From NCBI GenBank assembly GCA_033439265.1, contig JAVTVX010000016.1, forward strand, positions 5,001 to 69,000: a stretch of 64,000 nt of DNA. The letters are read 5' to 3'. This DNA comes from Dillenia suffruticosa. Lineage: Eukaryota; Streptophyta; Magnoliopsida; Dilleniales; Dilleniaceae. Numbering within the stretch: position 1 is the stretch's first letter; each line of letters begins with the position of its first letter. Positions 24,501-36,500 of this stretch are shown here, piece by piece. The notes under the pieces were generated by a model. It was not told where the DNA came from and ran no database searches. It saw nothing but the letters and a program-made list of their open reading frames with translations. The translations under genes and the position numbers were made by a program.

Positions 24501-27500
24501 AGTTCTTTCATGAAGAATAGATTGCAAGGTATTTGCCGGCTGCTTGATTACCACAACATTGCTTTGTTTGCTCAATGTTTCCGAACTTTAATTGTTGAAA
24601 TACTTATTTTACCCAAATGAGCTCACAAGTAGCAGCAGCCATGGCTCGATATCTGCTTCAGCACTAGATTGAGCAGCATCATTCTGTTTCTTACTCTTCA
24701 ACAATACAGGATTCACACCAACAAGAATATATTATCTGGATGTAGATTGTTAATCAATTGAAGAACGGGTCCAATTTGCAAGCTAAGTATTTCCTTGGTC
24801 TTCATAAGGCAATGCTTGACCTTGTGCTTTCTCAATGTATCGAGGATACGTACGACATCCCTGTAAGCCGTATGGACTTCATGAATTGACTTGCTACCCT
24901 CACAATAAAAGAAATGCCTGGCCTGGAAACGGGAAATGGTTAAAGGTTTCTTACCTATCTTCAATACCTTTTGGGATCTGAATATTGGCTCCCTTTGTTT
25001 TGGTAACAATTACTGTTAGGATGGTAATGCCATTCCTTGAGAATGTCTAATGCATACTTTCTTTGTGAGATCAGTATCATTCCTTGAGTGGGTGACCTCT
25101 ATGCTAAGATAGTATTTTAATTGGCCCAAATCCTTAGTTTGATTGAATAGATGTTTCTTTAATTGGGTGATTTTCTCAACGTCCTTACCCATAACAATTT
25201 ATATATAGCAAAATACACAACAATGAGCACAACAACTGCCTATAAACAACTTACCTATGCCAATAGCTATGAACTATTTCCTATACTCATGTCATTACCT
25301 ACAAAGGTGTTTGCCTCTACCATGGGCAACTAGTTCTGCTTTTCTTACATATTTGTGGTACTTGACATTAGAAGCTCTTGGAGGAGTATCTTTTATATGA
25401 TATCCTAGTTAGGGAAAGTTCTGGTAGGTACTGTGTTACATGTTCAAGTGTTGGCTCTAGGCTGATTCACTTGATCGGAGGAAGTTTAATCAGAAGTTTC
25501 CTCCCTTAGACTAGAAGTGAGTTTCCTTATTAATATTGCTTTTTCTACCAAATGATGGTCTTGTATTTATGATATGAACAGGTTTTCTTACTTGGGGCCA
25601 TGGCAAAGCTAGGCGCAACTGTATCAACTTATCCCTTGTTAGTTGTGAAGGTAAATTTTAACAAACTTTGCTTCACATTGCTAAGATACTATATCTGCTT
25701 CGGATACATTCGGCCTATCTGAGAGATGTTAGCTGGTAGACCATTCTTGGTAGTGTAGCACCTTTCATCTGTTATCGATCCACTTGCAAAACTTGCATTA
25801 TCGGACTGACCTGTGAGTCTGTTTGACCTCTATTCCTCACTACCTTAGACTGGAGCATCTTCTGAAATTCCTTCACTGCAATGCAGTGCAATGGTTTTAG
25901 CTTAATCATGGTTGTAGGTATCCTAGAGTTCAAGTTCAGCCTTTGTAGAAAGATGAAAGAGAAGTCATTTTGAGAATAAGCTAGTAAAGTAGTATTTCTA
26001 TTATAAAAAGGGCTCACCCCGTGCACAAAGTGCTCCCTGGCTTAGTGCGGGGGTAAGGGGTGGGCGTATATGTACACAATCTTCCTCTTGCACAATGCAC
26101 CTTTTATATTTTATGAAATTGAGAAAATTACAAAATTCACTTAATAATTATGAAATATAGTATTACTACTATACACCTTGACATATGACTTGGAAAAGCC
26201 ATCTGACTCTTGCTGCCCAATGACTTCGATTTTATTTTATTTATTTTTAATTGCTTTGTTACTTCTTGTGGAATATTACAGAAATTTTAGGTCTTTATTT
26301 GTGATTAATTGCATTTGTTTAAATGCATTTGGGTAAGTGGGCGGGTCAATTATGGTGGAGGTTTATCTTGAGATAACTTGCTACCATGGTGGAAAAAGTA
26401 AAGGGAAGATCTGTTTGCTTTATTGTGGTGATTCCCAAGGCGGGAAGGTCCTCCGTCAGAATTTCAGGGTGATCGCACCAGGTGAAGAAGCGAAAAGATT
26501 TTAGGATGATTTCCATGGTGAGAATAGAGTCATTGTTACCAGAGAGAAGATGACACAAACTCATGGCGATATTAGCTCTGCCTAACCCATCTCTGATTTG
26601 GGCAAATTGAATCAAAAACAGTTTATAGGTGAAAGAAGTTTAGGCAATAATAAGATGCTATCAGAATCATAGATTGATGTGGTGAAGGGTGGTTTTGGCG
26701 AGAAAACTTTGTTTTACAGCATTGGAACCTCAGGTACACTTTCGTATGCTTTGTTAATGTTTAACACAAGACTATGATCAACGAAAATCATCTGCACTTT
26801 TAAATGCGAGAATCAAGGGGATTATCTGTACTTTGAAATTCAAATTCAAAATTGAAGGAATTTGGGTGAGCTGGTAGACGTCCACCTTCTTTGTAGAAAT
26901 TTTGGGTGTGAAACAGGTATGTTGAAGGTGTTAGTTTTGGTGGGCTGAAAATTAGAGTTATGTTGAATGGGCCAAGGGTTCATTAGGCTGCATCATCTTT
27001 TGCGAACCAGTGGGCTGGAATTCTTAAAAATCCCAATAACTTGGCTAACTCATCTAGAGCCTGTTAAGCCTGGTTGAAGGAGAAGACCAATGCTAATGAA
27101 AAGTGGGATGGGTTTGGCCCAATTCAAATATTGTGAATTTTTAGTGAAAATAGGTTGGGCGGAGGACAGGCAGGTAAAATAAGTCCTGAGAACCTGTGAT
27201 GGAAAAGACAAAAGCGTCTTCGATGGAGAATCGACAGAATCCGCCATTAATAAAGAACGAGGCTCTCTAAAAGCCTTCTACAAGAGCTTCAACCACCACA
27301 AGAACATCAATTCAGTCTTTCAAGATAAGTCTTAAGTCCAAACGTCTCTGTTTCCATGAACTATGACTTTCTGCATAGTTGAAGAATTCTTTCTCCGGCT
27401 CTACCTGTGCCAACCGATGGAGGGAGCTTCATTTGTTATAAAGAGGATCTTCAGATGCAGTTGACAGTGTGTCCTTAGGATGAAGAGGCTAAAGAAGAGC

Positions 27501-30500
27501 ACCTTCGTTACCAGTTGTAGTAGGGGCTTATGGAGCTTGTTAACCTCAAAGAGTTAGAAAACCTGCTGATTTTTAAAATAATTTTTCACAATGGAACTGT
27601 TAGGAGTCCAATTCAATGTCCTTCATCATGTGTCCGTAATGAAAGCACTTAATCCAGTCTTTGTTAGACATTTTTCGGTGACAATACTTGGCTGAGTAAC
27701 CTTAGAGCAGATTTTGAGTTCCCTAGATAATCCAACTATAGCTAATGCCCCAAAAGGTGAGAGGAATAGCTGGAAACATGCAATTATCAACAGATTGGTG
27801 TTGAGGTTGTTAGTACCTAGAATTGCTCACTCAGAAGCCAATTCCGCTTTTCTTGTTTATGTGACCAAATGGAAAAGGAAAATAAGGTGAGGTAGCGTGA
27901 GGAGAATCTCAAAAGGGGTATCTCAGGTATTTAATGAAGGTGTTTAATAGGAATATGAGGGGCTTAGGCAATAGAAGGAAAAAGAGAAAGGTTAGAGAAA
28001 ACGTCTTTAGAACCGTTCCTGATATTGTCTTTATTCATGAATTTAAAGTAGAAGAGGTGGATGCTAGTTCACTCTATGGAACCTTTCACCGTATTAATAG
28101 ACTCCATGGATCCTTTTACCTTTTTGTGCTGCTTCATGTTAGAGGTCTCCATGTTGTTTCTTTATTTCTGTTTATGGTCTGAATATACCTGGGCTATGTC
28201 ATTCTTTTTGGGAGGCGATGTATGGGATTATTGGCTTATACTCCTCGAATTGGTTTCTGGATGGGGATTTTAAAATATTAGCATTTAACTCCTTCATTAG
28301 GGATTGCAGGATATTCCTCTGTCTAATATTCAGTTTACTTGATTTGTGTCTTCATTAAACTGAATATTCAGAATATCATGTAATGCTAGGTTTGTTCATT
28401 GGGTTGCCAAAGTTTAAAAGGAAATATTGTATGTCCGTAAGATTTCACCTAATTTAAAAGGAAAATTTTATAAAACTCCAATAAGGCTGATACTTAATAG
28501 TACAAAGTTTTGGGTTGTTAAAAATCAATGAAGATAAGTGTGGCTAAGATAAGAATGTTAAGTTGGATTGTTGGGTGGTAACAGAAAACACAATCCAAAA
28601 TAATACAATTAGTAGTAACTCCAGCGATAAATCTGACTAGAGAAAATTGATTAAAATTGTTTTGCCATGTTTGAAGAAGACGACTTAGCATCTCACTTCG
28701 AAGGCTTGATGGGATACAAGTTGAAGGTGGTCCAAGAACCATAGAACAGCCTTATAAAACTATAGGAGAAGTAGAAAAACATGATGTGTAAACATTTAAC
28801 CAACAGCATGGTTTTTTATTTTTTATTTTTTATTTTTTTGGTTACACGAGATTTGATCCCCAGATCACGGGGTTGGGGAGGGGGGTAGTGACCACTTGGT
28901 TGTCCCTTTGGGGACACAACGTGGTTTTTAATATACCTGGATGAAAAGAGCGGATTCATATAGTGATCTCCAACTCAGTTGGGACTACGGCTTACTTGGT
29001 TTGAGTTCAGTTGCTATTCTTATTATAGATTATAGATTTGCCATTGAGCAGAAGATTTTTGTGATTTGTTTTCCTGAAAATGCTAACATCCGAATGATAT
29101 TGACAGCAACTATATGAAATATCTCTATAGTGTCCACAGTGTCCAAATTATATTAGTTTGACATGCTACATGGTTTATCCAACATGTGTGAAAAAGTGTT
29201 GGACAGGAGTTGTGTCCTAGATGGATATTATTTCTCTTTGTAGCGTTCATGCTTCACAATTGCCTTTGCTTGTAAAGTAGATTGAGAAAGGATCCTAAGG
29301 CAACATTTCTAGTGGCAAGTTCTTGGTTATAGGTGCGAAATCTTCCAAAATCTTTAAGATTTTCTCTTTCAGTCCTTATTTTGCATTTCATAATGGAAAT
29401 TGTGCAAGTAGTGAGAAATTAATTATGTGAAATTAAGAGGTCACCCACTTTTTGGCTCTTTTGCCTATATCTAGTTCAGTTTGCACAGAGATACCAGCAG
29501 ACTCTAAAATGGGTGGAGAGATCTGTTTTGGCCTAAGTTTTAGTTTTATTCTCAACTCTGTAGATGTGGTTAATATAGCTTTTTGGCACCTTGTTGTGCT
29601 CTCAGTATGTCTTTGTGGGAAGCCCTTAGTGCTCCTTCTATACATATGTGTTTATATCTGTGAATGGGATTACCGTAGGTTGGAAGTTGATATATTCCTT
29701 TAATTAATAAATTTGTGACTTCTAGAAAGTGCACAGAATGCATATTAGTTGGGTGGTGCACCTGTGTGTACTTTATTATTTACAGGTATTCCTTTTTTTT
29801 TCCATGTTCTTTGGTCTCTTTTAAATAGCATTTGTTGTGTTTTCTTGTCCCTGTCAATTACATAGTCAAGGCTTCAAGCAAAGCAGGAAATTGGGGAGAA
29901 CACTTTGTTGAGATACTCAGGTGTGTCCTCTTGGAATTGTGCACCTTTTCAATATCTTTATTATGGTTGTGTGCTACAATTGTTCCAATCATGCTATAGC
30001 TTTCCTTCATACTTGCTACAATTGGACTTCAGTTATATTTGTGTTTTTGTTATGCAATGCAATCTATACACACTAGCAAGTGCACTAGTCGTCGATGTAA
30101 TATAGTGTTAAAATTATGTTTTTTTACACGTCTTTTTTTGGGGGTCTACAGCCATTATGCAGCATAGGGGTTGCATCCCTTATGAAACTTAATAGTATAC
30201 CACCTCTACGAATAGTCTGTGTTCTGCTAGGGAAGAAATTGGAAAAACAAGAACTCTTATAGGTTGATGCCAAAAATTCCACCCCTACAAACCATATTTT
30301 GCCTGTGCCTCAACTATATCAACCTATATTTGAACTGTTAGACAATTATAGTCGGTGATACATTCCTCTTAGTCTCAACTCTAGGAATAATTTTTTTTGC
30401 TGAGTGTTGTTTCCTGTGAAAGTTGAAGAAATTTTACATTTAAATTGACTTAGTTTAATTGTTATTTGAGATAATAAGTAGTTGTGAATTATAAGCTAAA

Positions 30501-33500
30501 TTCCTAAAACTAAATGAATTCAAAACAGGAAACATAAATAATACCACTCTATATCCTAAAATTTACTGATATTAAATTAAGCAAACAGAAGCAATTGTAA
30601 AAATACACTAGAAAATTTAAGTAACCTAAATGAGAAATAAATCCCTAAAATTATTTTTAAAACAAATTAAAATTAAGAATTTAAAATAGGGAAAATAAAT
30701 ACTAAGAGCTAGAAAGGTTAATTAGATAGAAAATAAATTAGCAGAAAAAATGCAAAAATTAAAAATAACTATAATTAAAAATTGAAGCTATAATTGGCAA
30801 ATTAAAGGCTACAAGAAATTAGTCTGCAGTTAGAAGAGCAAATTACCTGTGAAAGTCCTAAACTATGCACCCTAGATAACAAATAAGGTCCCGAAGTATA
30901 CTTGACCTTCTATACTTTAGTAACAAATAAGGTTCATTTATCAGTAGAATTATCTTTTTATCACTGCCTTTAAGGCAGTCTTTTTTTTTATTATTATTAT
31001 TGATAGTTGAATATTGTTTAGGAATTAGGGTAATGGGTATTTTTGTCTTTTTGTACTCTAGTATTGTAGTGCGTATATATATAGTTGGAGACTACAGCTC
31101 CACTAATCTATCTCTTGAATTTCATCTCCTCTATTTCTTTCTCCTAAACAAGATGATATGAGAGCCAACCATAACCCTAACCCTAAGCACAAAGAAGCCA
31201 CCATAAACCTTCATCTGATCTCCCAAAAAAAAAAGACAGATGATATTGCTCTAATTCCTCGCTACAGTGCCGTGCTATAGTGCCCCGCTACAGTAGTCGT
31301 GCTACAGTATTCCGGCTACCGTGTCACGGTATAGTAATCCCACTACAGTAGCAACTATAGTAAGAAAAGCTATTCAAATGTGTTTCTAGCATCCTTCCTT
31401 TTCTTTAATCATGGAAACTAAGTCTATTCCATCTTCTCTGTTTCCCATTCAAATAACTACCAGAAAATTGAACGGTACCGATTCCTTGCAATGGTCAAAG
31501 GCTGTTGTGTATTTGACTAGTCTGGGAAAGCAAAGTCATCTTTCTAATGGTCCTCCTACTGATGATCAAACAAAAGGCTGACACGGCTCAAGCAGATGCT
31601 CGGATACTTGTCTTTATGGAATTCCATGGAACCTTGCATAGCTAAGTTGCGTACTCATACAAACACATGTAAGGAGGTGTGGGAGTATTTTAAGTTGTTA
31701 TATACTACTAGTATTATTTGTATGTATGATGTATCACTTGAGTTTTTTGAGATTAAAAAGAGAGAAAGAAATGTTTTACTGACTATTTTACTGAATTGAA
31801 GTTAATTCATGAAGAGTTGAATGGCATTTTCCCCATCATCTTTGACATTCGACAAATGCAAAAACAGCAAGAAGAAGTGTTGGTGTTAAAATTCTTGTTT
31901 GGTTTACCTTCTGAGTATAATTCTGTCTAGTCACAGATTGTAGAAGGTGCTGAACTTCCTAGTCTTGCTGAGGCATATTCTTGAGTTCTTTGCTCTATCT
32001 CAAAGGATGGTTCATTGAGTTGTACTAGTCTTGCCACTGACCATTTAGCCTTACTTACGCAAATCCAACTAGTGAACAGGTGGCATTAGCTACACAAAAG
32101 CTCAATAGGGATGCTCAATTTAATGGTAGCTGATGTTTTTGTGGTGGCAGAGGATACTGTGATGGTAAAGGAGGAAAAGGAGGTCGTGGCACTCGAAAGT
32201 GTTTTCATTGTGGCCTAGAAGGTCATACCAAAGATCAATTTTGGGGCCTATTTGAAAATCGAATTTTGTTGCCAACATAGCCATTACAGCAGCAACCAAT
32301 TCATTTGGTCCTCATAAGTGACCAACCCACTGTTCATTGGTCAGCAGAAGAGTAGGGCTCACTCTATGCATAAAGTGCTCCCCGGCTTAGTGCGGGGGTA
32401 GGGGGAGGGTAGGAGTATATGTATGCAGTCCTTTCTTTGCATTTTTTGCAAAGAAGTTGTTTCCACGCGTCGAACCCGTGACCTTGAGGTCACCAAAGAA
32501 GCAACTCAACCGTTGCACCAAGATTCGCCCTTCGTCAGCAGAAGAGTATTCTAAATTTATTCAGTACCAATCTGCCCAACTTTGTTCTCCAATAGCTTCT
32601 ATTGTGGCCTGTTTATCTTCTAGTCTCTCGTCTTAAAAACCCTGGGTTGTTGAACCTAGTGCCAATGATCATATGTTAAGTACACTATCTCTTTTATATC
32701 TAATATTTCATCTTCAAATCTTTTACCCATTGTGACTTTAGCAAATGGATCCACCACCTTTGTTAGTGGTGTGAGAACTGGTCAACCAAGTCCCTTATTT
32801 TCTTTATCATCTGTTTTGTATATTCCACAATTTTCTTTTAATCTAATCTCCATCAGCAAATTAACGAAGAGCTTGAATTGTTCTGTCACTTTCCTATCTA
32901 TTTTTGCTGTTATTCTAGACTTGAGGACTAGGAAGACGATTGGAGGTCGTGAATCTAATGGCCTTTATTATTTTGATCCATTGCTGGTGCCTACAACCTG
33001 TTCAGTTTCTGTGTCTCCCATGGAGATCCGCTGTCATCTTGGTCATCCATCCTTGAAAAAGTTGCAGCAATTAGTTCCTAATTGGAGTCAATTTTTATCT
33101 TTCAATTGTGAGTCCTGTCAATTGGATAAGCATAGTTCATTCAGATGTGTGGGGTCCAAGTCGTGTTACATCCGAATTGGGGTTTCATTTTTGTTTCCTT
33201 TGTTGATGACTATTCTTGTGTAAAATGGCTTCATCTAATGAAAGAACATTCTGAACTGTTTCAATTTTTTTTTTTGGTACTTTTTGTGCTGAAATTAAAA
33301 TTCAATTTAACCTCATTGTTCGCATACTTAGCAGTGATAATGCCAAAAAATATTTTTCTGCTCCCTTTCACATTTTTATGACCACTTAGGTACTCTTCAC
33401 CAATCCTCGTGCTCTTACACCCCTCAACAAAATGGAGTGGCACACCCCACAAACAAAATGGAGTGGCAAAACAGAAAAATAGACATCTTTTAGAGACTAC

Positions 33501-36500
33501 TGGGTGTCTTATGTTTAAAATGAATGTTCTTAAGGTGTCTTGGAGTGATGCTGTTCTTTACAACTTGTTATTTGATTAATAGGGTTGCCTTCCTCTATTC
33601 TTCATGGTCAATCCCCTCATTCTTTGCTGTTTCCTCAAGAGTCAACTTTTGCATAAACACCACGTTCATTTGGTTGTCTCATTTGTTCATCAACTTTCTC
33701 CTGGAGGTGACAAGTTTGATCCTCGTTCCGTCAAATGCATTTTCTTAGGATACTCTCACACTCAAAAGGGTTATCGTTGTTATTGTCCATCCTTAAAATA
33801 AATTCTTTACTTGTGCAGGTGCCACTTTCTTTGAAAATACTCCATATTACAGTGAGTCTCACAAGTTTCTGTTCTCGCAGAATCATTTTTCACTTCCAAT
33901 TCCTAGTTTTGTTCCTACTTCTCATGTCTCCAATGACCTGGCCAATCCTCCATTGACTCTACTTGGCCGAACGACTCACTAATTTGCATTCAGAAAATTT
34001 TCTTATAGATTCGGGCACCGACTACCATATGGTTAGGGATATTTCAAAAGTTAAGAGATTTAAAAACCTCCCTAACCATAAGATAGTACGAGTTGCTAAT
34101 GGATAAGATTTGAAGGTAAATCAAATTGGGGAAATTAATATTTTTGGAAAAACTATAAATGCTTTATATGTTCTCAAACTTATCTCAAATCTATTGTCTA
34201 TAAACAAAATCACTAAGAATCAAGAGTGTAGAGTTGTTTTTGACTCAAATTCCGTTTCTTTTCAGGACCTCAAATCGAATCGATTGATTGACAAGGGTTC
34301 TAGAAAAGCACTTTACTTTTTGGATCAAGAACAACATGCACTTACGGCACATATCAAGGAAGATCCATCTCTTTGGCATGGGTGGTTAGGGCATCCTAGT
34401 GACCGACCTTTAAAACGTCTATTCCCAAACTTAAACTATGAGAATAGATATTGTAAAGTTTGTATTTTATCTAAAGAAACTCGAACTATGTATCATATTT
34501 TTGAAACAATATATGAAAATGCATTTGATTTGGTTCATTCGGATATTTGGATTTCTTCCATTATTTCACATTTAGGATACAAATATTTTATCACATTCAT
34601 TGACCATAAGACTAGGTATACATGGGTGTATCTTTTAAACACCAAAGACCAAGCTCTTGAAACTCTCAAGAGTTACGTGAAATATGTGACCAAACTTTAT
34701 TATGCCAACATTAAAGTCTTAAGATCCGACCATGGTGGTGAATTTACAAGACAATTTTGAAAATTACCTTAAGGGCTATGGTATTATCCATCAATTATCA
34801 TGTGTCTGCACACCCCAACAAAATGAGATACTGAACATAAGAATAGGCATATACTAGAATTGCTAGAGCTATGATGTTTCATGCAAACACTCCTAAGAAA
34901 TTTTGGTTTGACGCGGTTAAAATCGCGGTTTATGTAATCAATCTCATGCCATCCGATTTTTTGAAAGGCCAATCTCCCTTAGAACTCCTTTTAGGAAGAA
35001 AACCAAAACTTTTTCACATTAGAACATTTGGTTGCACATGCTATGTTCATGTTCCTATGCATTTAAGAAACAAATTAGAATATAGAGGAAGAAAGTGTGT
35101 ATTTCTTGGGTATGCATCCTTTGAAAAAGGTTATAGATGCTATGATTGTTCTACTAACCGCACATACACATCGAAGGATGTGATATTTTTGGAGAATGAA
35201 TTTTACTTTTTAGGAAAAGAAGTAAACGAAATTCCAAAGGAAAGCTCTCAAACAACCACTTGGGATTTTCTGGTGACTCCCAATACTACTCAAGAAGTTG
35301 AAAATCCAATGAATCCTCAAATAGCCGAAGGAAGTTCTCAAAATGAGAAAGAATGATCAAATCCTACGGATGAAAACTCACCGCTTGATTCAGGGGGAGA
35401 TCAAAGAACAAGTGATGATGAGAACTCTTCACCAAGTTCAGAAGAGCCGAGTGACCCTCCCATTCAGCTTAGGAGATCAACAAGATTTAGGCTTCCACTA
35501 TAAGAATGGGTTAACAAGAGATACTCTATTTATGATTACTACACTACATCTCATATTTCTTTGAGGCATCAAGCTTTTTTGAGTGGCATAAATAAGGAAT
35601 TAGAGCCAAGAACGTTCGAAGAAGCTATCAAGGATCCTAGATGGAAGGAAGCAATGAACAAGGAATTAGAAGCTCTAGCTAAGAATGGCACTTGGGAGAT
35701 CACCCCTTTACCAAAAGGAAAGAAGGCCGTAGAATGCAAGTGGGTATTCAAAATCAAATATAAAAGTGATGGTTCTATCAAAAGATACAAAGCAAGGCTA
35801 GTAGCAAAGGGATACACTCAAGTATATGGGGTTGATTACAAGGAAACTTTTGCACCGGTTGCTAAGATGAACACCGTTCGAGTATTACTTTCACTTGCAG
35901 CCAACTCCTGGATGGAATATGTTCCAAATGGATGTAGCAAACGCATTTCTTCAAGGAGATTTAGAAGAAGAAGTGTATATGCAACTTTCTCAAAGCCTTC
36001 AACATCAAGAAGGAAATGTATGTGGACTACATAAAACAATTTATGGGCTTAAACAATCTCCAATAGTATGGTACGCAAAACTAAGCCTTGTTCTTCTTAG
36101 TAACGGTTTCACAAAATACAATAGTGATTCATCTTTGTTTATTAGAAGAAACAATAATAAAGTAGTAATTGTCTTAGTTTACGTAGATGACATTATAATA
36201 ACAGGCATTGACATGCATCTCATTGATATTGTTAGAAATTTTTTAAAATCTAGGTTTGAAATTAAAGATCTAGGGAGGCAAAAGTATTTTCTAGGAATTG
36301 AGTTAGTCTATTGCCACAATGGGTTAGTTCTATCCCAAAGAAAATATACTCTTGACTTATTGCAGGAAACAGGAAAGTTAGGAGCTAAACCGGCTTGTAG
36401 TCCCATCTCCACCTTCGGACCCTTAGAAGATGATGAGGAACCCTACGAGAATGTTGAGAGATACCAGCGGCTTGTAGGAAGGTTGATTTACCTCACTATC

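Larger units (their letters stand above)
25651..29865 (+). other. PXN intron 9 (4.2 kb)
   Basis: Contains a truncated Au-type SINE, pieces of two LINE types and a second SINE-like insertion. The rest is unassigned. Confidence 0.85.
30990..33965 (+). mobile_element. Copia element A: 5' LTR, gag, protease and integrase part
   Basis: LTR-like end with TATATATATAG near 31074 and ...AACA at 31150. Then a decayed tRNA-Met site at 31154-31167 (TGATATGAGAGCCA, 12 of 14 bases), a leader with CTACAGT repeats (31258-31364), and gag from 31411. A zinc knuckle follows at about 32198-32245 ([15 protein letters not shown], last Cys replaced by Phe), then protease/pre-integrase (GHPSLKKL, about 33040) and integrase ends (QQNGVA, about 33430; [17 protein letters not shown], about 33735). 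Many stops; RT, RNase H and 3' LTR are missing because a second element follows directly. Confidence 0.75.

Noticed and set aside
32440..32533. tRNA-like gene
   Set aside because: The A and B boxes belong to the head of the Au-type SINE; no cloverleaf or anticodon arm was evident.
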